This document shows, piece by piece, positions 54,337-63,531 of a stretch of DNA of 64,000 bases. Within the stretch, counting starts at the first letter, position 1. Each line of letters begins with the position of its first letter. The stretch covers positions 310,001 to 374,000 of the forward strand of contig MABA01000004.1 of NCBI GenBank assembly GCA_002162875.1, given 5' to 3'. A program made the translations under genes and the position numbers. The notes beneath the pieces were generated by a model that was not told the DNA's origin, did not search any database, and worked only from the letters and a program-made list of their open reading frames with translations. The stretch comes from Rhodobacterales bacterium 52_120_T64 (GTDB lineage: Bacteria > Pseudomonadota > Alphaproteobacteria > Rhodobacterales > Rhodobacteraceae).

Positions 54337-56130
54337 ATGGCGCGCGCTAAAAAAGAAAAAATAGAAGATGATCGCGAGAAATCCAAAACTATAGGCCCTC
54401 TTCAAGGGCTGTTTCCGTTTTTGGCTCCCTATAAAGGTCTAATGATAGCCGCTGGTATTGCGCTGGTGTTTACGGCGTCGGTATCTTTGGCGTTGCCACG
54501 GGTGGTGCGCGATGTTGTCGACGGGTTCACATTGGAAGCGGTTAAGCAGCTCGACGGATATTTTGCTGCGATCATCGTTGTTATGGGGGCAATGGCGATT
54601 GGAACGGGTTTGCGGTTCTATTTCGTCACCAAGCTGGGCGAGCGTGTGATTGCCGATGTTCGCATGGCGATTTACCAGAAAGTTATCAGCCTTTCCCCTG
54701 CATTTTACGAGAAAATTCTCACGGGCGAAGTTCTATCCCGCCTAACCACAGACACGACATTGATCCTGTCGGTTATCAGCTCCTCGGTTTCTGTTGCGCT
54801 TCGAAACGTGCTGATGATGGGCGGCGGAATTATATTTATGTCGCTGACTTCGTTTAAAATGACCGGCTTGGTGTTGTTGATGGTGCCCTTCGTTATTCTG
54901 CCGATCATGATCTTGGGCCGCAGACTTCGTGTGCTTAGCCGTGAGAGTCAGGACCGTATCGCCGAAAGCTCTGGCGAAGCGTCCGAGACTTTGCTGGCGG
55001 CACAAACCGTGCAAGCTTACACTCATGAAGGCGTTAGCCAAGATAGTTTCAATGTTCTGACCGAACAGGCATTCGATGCCGCACGGCGGCGAATTGTGAC
55101 GCGAGCAATCCTGACGATTTCAGTCATTTTCCTCGTATTTACTGGTGTTGTTGGCGTGTTGTGGATGGGGGCACGTGACGTGATCGCAGGCCTTATGACG
55201 GCGGGGCAGTTGGTTCAGTTTCTGATCTATTCGGTCATGGTCGCGGGCGCGGTTGCGGCGCTGTCCGAAATTTGGGGTGAATTACAGCGTGCAGCAGGCG
55301 CGACCGAACGCCTGATTGAGTTGTTAGAGGCTGAAGACATCATCAAAGACCCTGTGCTGCCTGTTCCGGCACCCGAACGGGCAAGCGGCGACATCAAGTT
55401 CACTGATGTAACATTCACCTACCCTGCCAGGCCCGAGGTGCGCGCGCTCGAAAATTTAAACCTACACGTCAAGCCGGGTGAAACCGTAGCGTTGGTTGGC
55501 CCATCAGGAGCGGGGAAATCGACGATATTCCAACTTTTGATGCGGTTCTTTGATCCCGATACCGGAGTGATTGCAGTCGATGATATGGGGATTGAGACCA
55601 TGTTACGCGAGGATATGCGGCGCGCTTATGCGCTAGTTCCGCAAGACCCTGTTATCTTTGCTACAACCGCGATGGAGAACATACGGTTCGGTCGCCCTGG
55701 GGCTACAGATGCTGAAGTTGTCGAGGCCGCAAAGGCGGCCGCAGCGCATGAATTCCTCGAGCGATTGCCGAAAAAATACAATTCTTATGTCGGTGAGCGT
55801 GGCGTGATGCTTTCTGGTGGGCAAAAACAGCGAATTGCGATCGCGCGGGCAATTTTACGAGACTCTCCAATTCTATTGCTGGACGAGGCTACATCAGCGC
55901 TTGATGCGGAAAGTGAACGCGCTGTGCAATTGGCTGTGGAGCGGCTTTCGAAGAATCGTACAACTTTGATAATTGCGCACCGATTGGCAACAGTTAAAAA
56001 GGCTGACCGGATTATTGTTTTCAACGAGGGTAAGATCGAAGCCGAAGGCACACATGACGAGCTGGTCGTACAAGGCGGCTTGTACGCACGGTTGGCGAAG
56101 CTGCAATTTACCGATGGCAATGTAACCTGA
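54337..56130 (+). CDS. ABC exporter (MsbA/permease-ATPase fusion)
   Basis: A 597-residue half-transporter: six membrane helices (about residues 30-310) fused to an ATP-binding domain. Walker A is GPSGAGKST (about residues 388-396), the signature is LSGGQKQRIAIARA (about 490) and Walker B is ILLLDEATSALD. It works as a dimer and exports a hydrophobic compound, lipid or peptide; the substrate is unknown. It starts 86 bases after the ArnE-like gene with its own ribosome site. Link to the glycan genes is positional only. Confidence 0.9.
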   Translation: MARAKKEKIEDDREKSKTIGPLQGLFPFLAPYKGLMIAAGIALVFTASVSLALPRVVRDVVDGFTLEAVKQLDGYFAAIIVVMGAMAIGTGLRFYFVTKLGERVIADVRMAIYQKVISLSPAFYEKILTGEVLSRLTTDTTLILSVISSSVSVALRNVLMMGGGIIFMSLTSFKMTGLVLLMVPFVILPIMILGRRLRVLSRESQDRIAESSGEASETLLAAQTVQAYTHEGVSQDSFNVLTEQAFDAARRRIVTRAILTISVIFLVFTGVVGVLWMGARDVIAGLMTAGQLVQFLIYSVMVAGAVAALSEIWGELQRAAGATERLIELLEAEDIIKDPVLPVPAPERASGDIKFTDVTFTYPARPEVRALENLNLHVKPGETVALVGPSGAGKSTIFQLLMRFFDPDTGVIAVDDMGIETMLREDMRRAYALVPQDPVIFATTAMENIRFGRPGATDAEVVEAAKAAAAHEFLERLPKKYNSYVGERGVMLSGGQKQRIAIARAILRDSPILLLDEATSALDAESERAVQLAVERLSKNRTTLIIAHRLATVKKADRIIVFNEGKIEAEGTHDELVVQGGLYARLAKLQFTDGNVT

Positions 56131-56226
56131 CGCTAGGTTTCCCCTTGCTAACGAAGGGGAAACCGCACATTCTGCCTGTCAAATATCGCCAAAAAAAGGC
56201 GGACAGTACGACCGGGAGAAAAACTG

Positions 56227-58125
56227 ATGCCACACTACGCCACACTTGCGGACAAAATTAGAACCGAAACGGACATGACCTTTGCGGAGCGCGTACCCGA
56301 GGTGACCCTTTATCAGGTGCTAGCACGGACCACCGCAAACTTTCCCGACCGCAGGGCTCTTAGCTTTCAAATCAAATCTGGCGTTAAGGACAAAGCTGAA
56401 ACGCTTTCGTGGACCGACCTCAAAGCGCGTGTAACGCAGGCTGCTAACGTTTTTCGTGGACTAGGTGTTGGCGAAAAAGATGTCGTTACCTATCTTTTGC
56501 CGAATTGTAACGAGGCAGTTGTAAGCCTTTTGGGGGGCACGACGGCGGGGATTGTTAACCCGATAAACCCGACAATCGAAGATACCCAGATAGCATCAAT
56601 TCTGCGCGAAACCGGTGCCAAAGTTGTGGTGACTCTCAAGTCGTTCCCAAAGACAGATGTGGCGCAAAAGGTGGCAAATGCCATCAAAATGGCGCCGAAC
56701 GTGGAAACTGTGCTTGAGGTTGATTTGGCGCGTTACTTAACCCCTCCGCTCAGCTGGATTGTGCCGCTGATCCGTCCGAAGGTCGAGATTGAGCACTCCG
56801 CAACAGTTTTGGATTTTAATGCCGAGTTGAACAAAGCCAACGGCACGGCGCTAGACTTCGAAGAGAGCGACGAGGATCGTGTCGCCTCATATTTTCACAC
56901 CGGTGGTACAACAGGCATGCCGAAAGTCGCGCAACACAAGTTTTCGGGGATGAATTACCAGGGGTGGTGCGCCAAGGAAATGTTGTTCACCGAAGAAGAC
57001 GTTCTGATCTGCCCCCTACCGATGTTTCACGTATTTGCGGCCTATCCGGTCCTGATGGCCTGTCTAGCGTCCGGCGCACATATGGTGATGCCGACCCCGC
57101 AGGGCTATCGCGGGGAAGGGGTCTTCGATAATTATTGGAAACTTCTGGAACGCTGGGATGTGACGTTTATGGTCACAGTGCCAACAGCGGTTTCTGCGCT
57201 GATGCAACGGCCCGTTGATGCCGATGTGTCGAAGTTGAGATACGTTCTGTGTGGTTCTGCGCCGCTGCCAGTAGAGCTGGCAAAACGGTTCGAAGAATCT
57301 GCCGGCGTGAAAATTCTTGAAGGCTATGGCATGACCGAAGCGACGTGCCTTGTGTCAATTAACCCGCCACACGGAGAGCGCAAGATGGGCTCGGTCGGTT
57401 TGCCGTTCCCGTATTGTGAGGCGAAAATCCTGCACAATGACGTGGATGGAAAAATAATCAACGAATGTGCCGTGGACGAAATCGGTGAAATTTGCGTGGA
57501 TAATCCGGGCGTTGTTAATGGCAGCACATATACCGAGGTGGAAAAGAATACCGGGTTGTTTGCAGGTGGAAAATACCTGCGCACCGGCGACTTGGGCCGT
57601 ATTGATGCAGATGGGTACTTATGGATCACGGGCCGCGCCAAAGATTTGATCATTCGTGGTGGGCACAATATTGATCCGGCATTAATCGAGGATGCTTTGG
57701 CTGGGCATGAATCGATTGCCTTTAGTGGGGCAATTGGCCAACCCGATGAGCATTCTGGCGAGCTGCCTTGTGTGTACGTTGAATTGGTGGATGGCGCAGA
57801 CATATCAACGGAGGAGTTGAAGGCATACCTGAAGAGCCATATCGGCGAAAAAGCGGCCATTCCCAAGTATGTGGAAATTCTTGACGAGTTGCCAAAAACC
57901 CAAGTCGGAAAGATTTTTAAACCTGACCTGCGGAAAATGGCGATCACGCGCGTTTACGACACGGCGCTGGCCAAAGCTGGCATTGATGCCATTGTTGAAA
58001 CGGTATTCGAGGACAAGAAACGTGGTTTGGTTGCGGTCGTGAAATACAACGATTCAGCGATTGAAGACGACGCCGTGAACGATATTCTTGGTTGCTTCAC
58101 ACCACAGTGGGACCCCGCAAAATAG
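56227..58125 (+). CDS. Acyl-CoA synthetase (AMP-forming)
   Basis: A 632-residue ANL-family enzyme. The ATP motif is HTGGTTGMPKVAQH (about residues 223-236), A5 is EGYGMTEATC, and A8 is YLRTGDLGRIDADGYLWITGRAKDLIIRGGHNI, interrupted by loops. The catalytic lysine lies in PKTQVGKIFKP near the C-terminus. It activates a carboxylic acid as a CoA thioester. Beyond the lysine there is an extra tail of about 60 residues (TVFEDKKRGLVAVVKYNDS...), larger than in typical members. The substrate class (medium/long chain or aromatic) is undetermined. It stands alone and is convergent with the TPR gene. Confidence 0.9.
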   Translation: MPHYATLADKIRTETDMTFAERVPEVTLYQVLARTTANFPDRRALSFQIKSGVKDKAETLSWTDLKARVTQAANVFRGLGVGEKDVVTYLLPNCNEAVVSLLGGTTAGIVNPINPTIEDTQIASILRETGAKVVVTLKSFPKTDVAQKVANAIKMAPNVETVLEVDLARYLTPPLSWIVPLIRPKVEIEHSATVLDFNAELNKANGTALDFEESDEDRVASYFHTGGTTGMPKVAQHKFSGMNYQGWCAKEMLFTEEDVLICPLPMFHVFAAYPVLMACLASGAHMVMPTPQGYRGEGVFDNYWKLLERWDVTFMVTVPTAVSALMQRPVDADVSKLRYVLCGSAPLPVELAKRFEESAGVKILEGYGMTEATCLVSINPPHGERKMGSVGLPFPYCEAKILHNDVDGKIINECAVDEIGEICVDNPGVVNGSTYTEVEKNTGLFAGGKYLRTGDLGRIDADGYLWITGRAKDLIIRGGHNIDPALIEDALAGHESIAFSGAIGQPDEHSGELPCVYVELVDGADISTEELKAYLKSHIGEKAAIPKYVEILDELPKTQVGKIFKPDLRKMAITRVYDTALAKAGIDAIVETVFEDKKRGLVAVVKYNDSAIEDDAVNDILGCFTPQWDPAK

Positions 58126-58137
58126 GGGGCAGGTCCT

Positions 58138-59787
58138 CTAAACGCTGCCCACCTTGCAAAAGCACGAAGATTTGACGGGTACGTCTGTACGAGCATTCGC
58201 CAGATCCAACCGCTGCTTGATGACTATTGCTTCGTCGGTTCGGCCAAGGCGTGTGAGGCAATCGTGATAACCGTGCAGACTCCAAACGTTGTCAGGATGC
58301 TGGCAAGCCCGCGATAGAGTGGAATCCAGACCGAGGTCGGCTCTATAGACGGCGGCGGATTCTTCCACATGCCCTTGTTCCAGAAGTAGTGCCGCCAATG
58401 CGTGGCGTGTTGGTTGCATCCAGCCCCATGGCTCGTCGTATGGCAGATTGTCGTCCAACTCGACGGATTTGCGAAGGTGGGCGTAGGCGGCATCATAATT
58501 TTCCTTTCGGTACTCGATTTCGCCCAACATCATCTGACGCGCCACATCCAGAATATCGTGGCAGGTGTTGTTGAAAAGGTAACGGCTTTCTGGCACGCGT
58601 ATAACTGCAGCCTCGAAAAGGATTGCTTCTTTTTCGGCGGGTGCCACGTGCCCGCTGGCGGCCCATGCCACAGCTTTGGCGTAATGCATCATCGCTGTTG
58701 TTGCGCAGAATAATTCGGTGTTGTCTGGTAAAGGTTGATCGATAATCTCCTGCCATTTACCAAACCGGATATAGACGTGCTGTTTCATGGATATAAACCC
58801 CTCCAGCCAGTCGGCCATAGGCGGGGAGTCGATCATCAACAGTTCTTCTGGCAGAGTTTCAATCATCTCGTCGCTGGCTTCGATTGCGTCGTGGTAGCGG
58901 CCAAGGAACATCGCGCCGTAAATTTTGAAATGGTAATCGTGACAGCGGTAAAGCGAATAGAAATTCAACGGGCCTTCGCGTTCTAGGAACTTTCGATCTG
59001 CAACTATTGCTGCCTGATTGGATGTCACGACCCGTTCGTAATGGCCACATAGCACGTCGATATGCGTTGACATGTGCTGTAAATGCCCTGCGTCCGGTGC
59101 AAGGCCGCGCAGTGCATCCGCTGCTTTTAAAGCGCGTTCGGGATGTGGCGACATTTCCATAACGTGGATATAAAGATGGAGGACGCCTGGATGTACCATC
59201 GCGTCCGTCTGTGTCATGGCACGCTCCAACACTTCAATCGCTTCGGCCGTGTCCGCGCCTTCAGCAACCCCGCCTGTTTTGAGGTCCCAGAGCGCCCACG
59301 GAGTGCGGTTCATGATGGCCTCGGCAAACAGAGTTGTGACGTCCAGATCGTCGGGGAATTGTGTGTAGACTTTGCGCATAGCATCGGCGAAATCATCGTT
59401 CCACGTATTCATATCTTCGGCTGGTGCACGCGTCGGATAGTGCAAGGTCAATGCTTCGATCAAAGCCGCCTCGGCCTCGTTTGCGTGCTCAATCTTGGCC
59501 ATTGCATTTTGTGTGGCGTCATACGCTCGCGTGACGGAGCGCAAGGCATCTTCTTTGTCAAACGCCTCCCACGGTTTGTTGTAGTTGCAGCCAGATGCAT
59601 ACGCGATGCCCCAATGGGCGATGGCACAATCAGGATCAGCCTCGATGGTTTTTTGAAAACAGGCCACGGATTCGTCATGGTTATAACCAAAGCACCACAT
59701 CAGGCCGCGGTCAAACCACATCTGCGCGTCTTTGGATTTTGTAGAAACCAGACGTTGATAAGGGCCTAAATCATAATAGTCGCTCAT
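58138..59787 (-). CDS. TTC38-like tetratricopeptide repeat protein in the nitrile hydratase operon
   Basis: A 549-residue soluble, mostly helical protein with TPR motifs such as AQMWFDRGLMWCFGYNHDESVACFQKTIEADPDCAIAHWGIAYA, split into its repeat units. The layout resembles the TPR38 (TTC38) family found in bacteria and eukaryotes. It ends with a Cys-Phe-Cys stretch. It begins 30 bases after the nitrile hydratase accessory gene on the same strand, so it is the likely last gene of that operon. No signal peptide was seen. Its role is unknown; a scaffold or chaperone role for the hydratase is only suggested by position. Confidence 0.8.
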   Translation of the reverse strand: MSDYYDLGPYQRLVSTKSKDAQMWFDRGLMWCFGYNHDESVACFQKTIEADPDCAIAHWGIAYASGCNYNKPWEAFDKEDALRSVTRAYDATQNAMAKIEHANEAEAALIEALTLHYPTRAPAEDMNTWNDDFADAMRKVYTQFPDDLDVTTLFAEAIMNRTPWALWDLKTGGVAEGADTAEAIEVLERAMTQTDAMVHPGVLHLYIHVMEMSPHPERALKAADALRGLAPDAGHLQHMSTHIDVLCGHYERVVTSNQAAIVADRKFLEREGPLNFYSLYRCHDYHFKIYGAMFLGRYHDAIEASDEMIETLPEELLMIDSPPMADWLEGFISMKQHVYIRFGKWQEIIDQPLPDNTELFCATTAMMHYAKAVAWAASGHVAPAEKEAILFEAAVIRVPESRYLFNNTCHDILDVARQMMLGEIEYRKENYDAAYAHLRKSVELDDNLPYDEPWGWMQPTRHALAALLLEQGHVEESAAVYRADLGLDSTLSRACQHPDNVWSLHGYHDCLTRLGRTDEAIVIKQRLDLANARTDVPVKSSCFCKVGSV

Positions 59788-59817
59788 TTTATCAAACTCC
59801 TAATATTGTGATTTAGT

Positions 59818-60171
59818 TTACGTGCCCAATACAATCGTATTGCCGTGCGGTGTTGCGCGGGCGGCTTTGTCCCAAGCGGCTTTGCAGTCCTCACGCTCGT
59901 CGTTTTGCACAATATTTTTCTGATCGAGCAGCTTTTCGAGCGCTCTTAGCCAGTGTAAATAATAGTTATCAACACTGTCATGTTCGCCAGCCGCCTTTAG
60001 TTCGCCGCCTAACGCATCGGCCCATTCCGGCCAAGTGAACGCACCTTTTTCGTGTAGCTTCAAGGTCATGGCAAAGGCTTGCGCTTGCCAAGGTTCGGCG
60101 AACACCGGCCCGTCGTCATCAATTGGAATTTCGGGCAATTTACGCGCCAAATTGTTTTCAGTCTTAGACAA
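59818..60171 (-). CDS. Nitrile hydratase accessory (activator) protein
   Basis: A 117-residue protein related to the nitrile hydratase beta subunit N-terminus. It has FAEPWQAQAFAMTLKLHEKGAFTWPEWADALG and a later YYLHWLRALEKLL, the pattern of P14K-type accessory proteins that bring the metal and oxidise the alpha-subunit cysteines. A TTG at 60171 with GGGAG 7 bases upstream is the best start and overlaps the beta-subunit stop by 8 bases. A longer ATG-started frame runs to 60327 within the beta gene and lacks family features. Confidence 0.85.
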   Translation of the reverse strand: MSKTENNLARKLPEIPIDDDGPVFAEPWQAQAFAMTLKLHEKGAFTWPEWADALGGELKAAGEHDSVDNYYLHWLRALEKLLDQKNIVQNDEREDCKAAWDKAARATPHGNTIVLGT

Positions 60172-60796
60172 AATACGGCTCCCATAAATCCGCGTGGACG
60201 TGGTCATTGGGGTTTTTATCTGCGCCCCACAAATCGGTTGCCTTAAAGCGAACGGTATAAAGCCATTGCGGATTGTCACCTTTGTCGTGCGCTGAAAAAT
60301 CAGGGAACACATGTGCACCGTGAACAATCACCACCTTGCCGATGTGGCCACGCAAATAGCGGGGAAGGCGCGTGTGATGCGTCGGGTGGATATTTTTCGT
60401 GGTGACGTTGTCACCAACTTTATACTTCGCAGGATTCTGTGATTTACGGTTAGCTGGCCCTCCCTTAGCGAGGGTTGCTGCGACATTCACGGCACTCAGC
60501 GCGTGCACGTTTTTGCTCGCTGCATTTTCGGCTTCGTCAAGTAACCCGCGCTGGTTGATCAGTGTTTCGAGGCCTGCAAGCCAAATGCGGTAATAACTCC
60601 AATTAAGGTATTCAGAAGATGGCCGATTTTCACGTGCATAGCGGCCTTTGTCGATATTCCATAAACCTAAGGTCCCCATAGCGAGTGTCAGGCCAAGAAC
60701 GCGCGCCTCCCAGCCTTCATGGAAATGCGGCTCGTTTGGTTCGTCGATAACGGGACCAAACCCCATGACCCCGCCGAGATCCTGCCCGCCGTTCAT
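60164..60796 (-). CDS. nthB: Nitrile hydratase beta subunit
   Basis: A 210-residue beta subunit beginning [16 protein letters not shown], the family N-terminus. [19 protein letters not shown] follows, then the C-terminal barrel with [26 protein letters not shown] and W-Y-T-V-R-F, split by a loop. It pairs with the alpha subunit to hydrate nitriles to amides in the cytoplasm. The ATG overlaps the alpha-subunit stop by 4 bases. The order alpha-beta-activator is that of cobalt-type operons. Confidence 0.93.
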   Translation of the reverse strand: MNGGQDLGGVMGFGPVIDEPNEPHFHEGWEARVLGLTLAMGTLGLWNIDKGRYARENRPSSEYLNWSYYRIWLAGLETLINQRGLLDEAENAASKNVHALSAVNVAATLAKGGPANRKSQNPAKYKVGDNVTTKNIHPTHHTRLPRYLRGHIGKVVIVHGAHVFPDFSAHDKGDNPQWLYTVRFKATDLWGADKNPNDHVHADLWEPYFV

Positions 60797-61419
60797 GTTT
60801 CCAACTCGTCAGGGCTAATCGCCGTGCCAGTGCCGATCATCGAGTTTCGCGTGACCAGTTCGGCGAGTTTTGCCTTGGACCATCCTTCAGTACCCGCCGG
60901 ACGTTGCGGAATAACAAGGTAGCGCACTTCTGCAGTCGAATCCCAAACGCGAACCTCGGTGTTTTCAGGAACAGTTACGCCGAAATCTGCCAATACTCCG
61001 CGTGGGTCGATTACGACACGGGAGCGGTAGGGTGGGGATTTGTACCAAATAGGTGGCAGACCCAGTACAGGCCAAGGATAGCACGAACACAGCGTGCAAA
61101 CGATCATGTTGTGGGTTTTCTCAGTATTCTCGACGGCCACCATATGTTCACCCTGACGGCCAACAAAATCCAGTTCCGCAATCGCGGCAGTTGCGTTGGT
61201 TAGCAGACGCTGGCGGTATTCCTCGTCAGTCCAAGCATTCGCTATAACGGCGGCGCCGTTTCGCGGTCCGACCTTGTTTTCATAGGTGTCGATAAGCTCG
61301 TCAAGCGCGGCAGGGTCCACATACCCTTTGTCGACAAGCAACGTTTCAAGTGCGCGAACGCGCAACGCCGTGTCCGAAAGTTCGGAGCCCTCGTCGTGAT
61401 TGTGATGATGATCTGTCAT
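60793..61419 (-). CDS. nthA: Nitrile hydratase alpha subunit, cobalt type
   Basis: A 208-residue alpha subunit. The metal claw [11 protein letters not shown] (Cys108, Cys111, Cys113) has Thr in the second position, which marks the cobalt form (iron forms have Ser). A His-rich N-terminus ([11 protein letters not shown]) may help metal capture, but this is inference. The start at 61419 gives the family length; an upstream in-frame ATG overlaps the tRNA-Thr gene and is rejected. First gene of the operon alpha, beta, activator, TPR. No amidase or aldoxime dehydratase gene is nearby. Confidence 0.94.
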   Translation of the reverse strand: MTDHHHNHDEGSELSDTALRVRALETLLVDKGYVDPAALDELIDTYENKVGPRNGAAVIANAWTDEEYRQRLLTNATAAIAELDFVGRQGEHMVAVENTEKTHNMIVCTLCSCYPWPVLGLPPIWYKSPPYRSRVVIDPRGVLADFGVTVPENTEVRVWDSTAEVRYLVIPQRPAGTEGWSKAKLAELVTRNSMIGTGTAISPDELET

Positions 61420-61467
61420 CCACTTATTTTGGCCCCAAACGCGACGTGTGGCAAGCAATTTAGTGGC

Positions 61468-61542
61468 TGGTGCTGCCGGGGAGATTCGAACTCCCGGCCT
61501 CTCCCTTACCAAGGGAGTGCTCTACCCCTGAGCTACGGCAGC
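61468..61542 (-). tRNA. tRNA-Thr (GGT)
   Basis: A 75-base tRNA with encoded CCA. Acceptor GCTGCCG/CGGCAGC and T-loop TTCGAAT pair as expected. The anticodon loop reads TTGGTAA with anticodon GGT. It is on the minus strand just upstream of nthA. Confidence 0.95.
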
Positions 61543-61625
61543 AATGCAGCGCCTTTTAGCCGAAATGGCGACAAGTGCAAGGGCTATCTGGACCCCGTCC
61601 CCGATGTTGGTGTAGAGAATATCCT

Positions 61626-61790
61626 ATGGCAGATGATACACAAAACACACCCGTCGACAAAACGGGTAAAAAGGCCAAAGCCGCCAAGCGCGAAGAACGC
61701 TTGCGTGAGGCTTTACGGGTGAACATGCACAGGCGAAAATCGCAAAAACGTGCGCGGAAAGTGACAGATAAGGACGAGCAGGATGGATAG
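61626..61790 (+). CDS. Small basic protein upstream of murA
   Basis: A 54-residue, very charged protein beginning [18 protein letters not shown]. It is rich in Lys and Arg ([25 protein letters not shown], broken by no hydrophobic stretch) and probably disordered or helical. Its stop overlaps the murA start by 8 bases. Similar short basic proteins precede murA in Rhodobacterales as far as I recall. RNA binding is possible but not shown. No family name is given. Confidence 0.7.
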   Translation: MADDTQNTPVDKTGKKAKAAKREERLREALRVNMHRRKSQKRARKVTDKDEQDG

Positions 61791-63048
61791 AATTGTAGTA
61801 ACCGGTGGCGCGGCGCTAAACGGCCAAATCCCGATTTCTGGCGCCAAGAACGCGTGCTTGACGTTAATGCCCGCCGCGTTGCTGAGCGAGGAGCCGTTGA
61901 CACTGACCAATGTGCCGCGTCTGTCCGATATTAGCACCATGACAGAACTGCTGGAATCGCTTGGGTGTGAAGTCGCATCTTTGCAGGGTGGACGAGTACT
62001 TGCGATTGGCACTGCGAAAATTTCCAATCACACGGCGCATTACGACATTGTACGCAAAATGCGTGCTTCGATCGGAGTGCTTGGTCCTATGTTAGCACGC
62101 GATGGCGAAGCCGTTGTTTCCTTGCCCGGTGGCTGTGCTATTGGGGCGCGCCCTGTTGATATCCACCTGTCCGGATTCGAGGCTTTGGGCGCTGTGCTGG
62201 ACCTTCGTGACGGGTATATCCACGCCACAGCACCGAAGGGCCTGATTGGCACGACATATGAGCTGCCGTTTGCGTCTGTTGGCGCAACCGAGAACCTTTT
62301 GTCTGCTGCCACACTGGCCAAGGGCACAACGGTATTGAAAAATGTGGCACGGGAGCCCGAGATTGTCGATCTTGCTAAATGCTTACGGGCAATGGGCGCA
62401 CAGATTGAGGGGGAGGGGACCTCTACCTTGACCATTCAAGGTGTTGATCGTCTAGGCGGTGCAACGCATCAGGTGGTAACGGACCGGATCGAGCTTGGCA
62501 CGTACATGTTGGCCCCTGTGATAACGGGTGGCAAAGTAGAACTTCTGGGTGGCCGCCGTGATCTGGTTTCAGCGTTCAGTGACAAATTGGAAGCTGCGGG
62601 TGCGATAATCGAAGAAACGCCCAATAGCCTGATCGTGTCGCGTAAGGGGGACATCATTCACCCGGTCAACATCAAAACCGAAGTTCATCCAGGATTCCCG
62701 ACCGATTTGCAGGCACAGATGATGGCACTGTTGACGCTAGCTGATGGTACGTCCGTCCTTGAAGAAACCATCTTCGAGAACCGCTTTATGCACGCACCGG
62801 AGCTGATCCGCATGGGCGCGGACATCGAAGTGCACGGCGGTCATGCGACGGTCAAAGGGGTGAAATCCTTAAAAGGCGCGCCGGTTATGGCGACGGATCT
62901 GAGGGCTTCTATCAGCTTGATTATGGCGGGTATGGTGGCCGAGGGGGAAACTGTGGTAACGCGGGTGTATCACCTTGATCGCGGGTACGAACACGTGGTG
63001 CGTAAGCTTTCCGCGTGTGGTGCGAATATTGAACGTATTTCGGAGTAA
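61783..63048 (+). CDS. murA: UDP-N-acetylglucosamine 1-carboxyvinyltransferase
   Basis: A 421-residue MurA that starts peptidoglycan synthesis by adding enolpyruvate from PEP to UDP-GlcNAc. The PEP-attacking cysteine is Cys118 in [14 protein letters not shown], and Lys22-Asn23 lie in SGAKNACL. The C-terminal region has [15 protein letters not shown]. Cys in place of Asp means fosfomycin-type sensitivity is not excluded. Its start overlaps the small basic gene by 8 bases. DUF2948 and hisD follow within a few bases, as in other Rhodobacterales. Confidence 0.97.
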   Translation: MDRIVVTGGAALNGQIPISGAKNACLTLMPAALLSEEPLTLTNVPRLSDISTMTELLESLGCEVASLQGGRVLAIGTAKISNHTAHYDIVRKMRASIGVLGPMLARDGEAVVSLPGGCAIGARPVDIHLSGFEALGAVLDLRDGYIHATAPKGLIGTTYELPFASVGATENLLSAATLAKGTTVLKNVAREPEIVDLAKCLRAMGAQIEGEGTSTLTIQGVDRLGGATHQVVTDRIELGTYMLAPVITGGKVELLGGRRDLVSAFSDKLEAAGAIIEETPNSLIVSRKGDIIHPVNIKTEVHPGFPTDLQAQMMALLTLADGTSVLEETIFENRFMHAPELIRMGADIEVHGGHATVKGVKSLKGAPVMATDLRASISLIMAGMVAEGETVVTRVYHLDRGYEHVVRKLSACGANIERISE

Positions 63049-63051
63049 ATC

Positions 63052-63531
63052 ATGGCAGATGCAAAATTTTCGGATGGTGCAGAGCAACCGTTACGTCTGA
63101 AGGCCGAAAGCACCGACGATCTGGCCGTTATTTCGACGTATGTTCAGGATGCGGTCGGACAGAACTCCGAAATTTCGTGGTTAACGAAGAAACATCGGTT
63201 TGCAGTTTTACTAAACCGTTTCCGTTGGGAAGATCGTTTGACTGCCGAGCAACAGGGACGCCCTTATGAGCGTGTTCAATCGATGTTGGTGGTAGACTCT
63301 GTGCTAAAAGTATCCGCGCAAGGTTTGGACCCATCTGACAAAGACATGGCGTTTGAACTGCTGTCAGTGAGCTTCGAGGCAGGTGAAGACGGTGCAGGAC
63401 AAATGATCCTGACGCTTGCTGGCGACGGCGCGATCGCGCTGGATGTCGAATGCCTTGATGTAACGCTTAGCGATGTGTCGCGCCCCTATAAAGCTCGCTC
63501 CTCTCACGCTCCAACGCATCCGGACGAATAA
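63052..63531 (+). CDS. DUF2948 family protein
   Basis: A 159-residue soluble protein matching DUF2948 from its place and pattern: LRLKAESTDDLAVISTYVQDAVG at the N-terminus, EISWLTKKHRFAVLLNRFRWED and LTLAGDGAIALDVECLDVTLSDVSRPYKARS at the C-terminus. It starts 3 bases after murA, and its stop abuts the hisD start. This order is common in Rhodobacterales. Function is unknown. Confidence 0.85.
   Translation: MADAKFSDGAEQPLRLKAESTDDLAVISTYVQDAVGQNSEISWLTKKHRFAVLLNRFRWEDRLTAEQQGRPYERVQSMLVVDSVLKVSAQGLDPSDKDMAFELLSVSFEAGEDGAGQMILTLAGDGAIALDVECLDVTLSDVSRPYKARSSHAPTHPDE

Noticed and set aside
59818-60327. Longer ATG-started version of the nitrile hydratase accessory gene
   Set aside because: The extra N-terminal part lies in the beta-subunit gene and does not resemble the family; TTG at 60171 has a good ribosome site.
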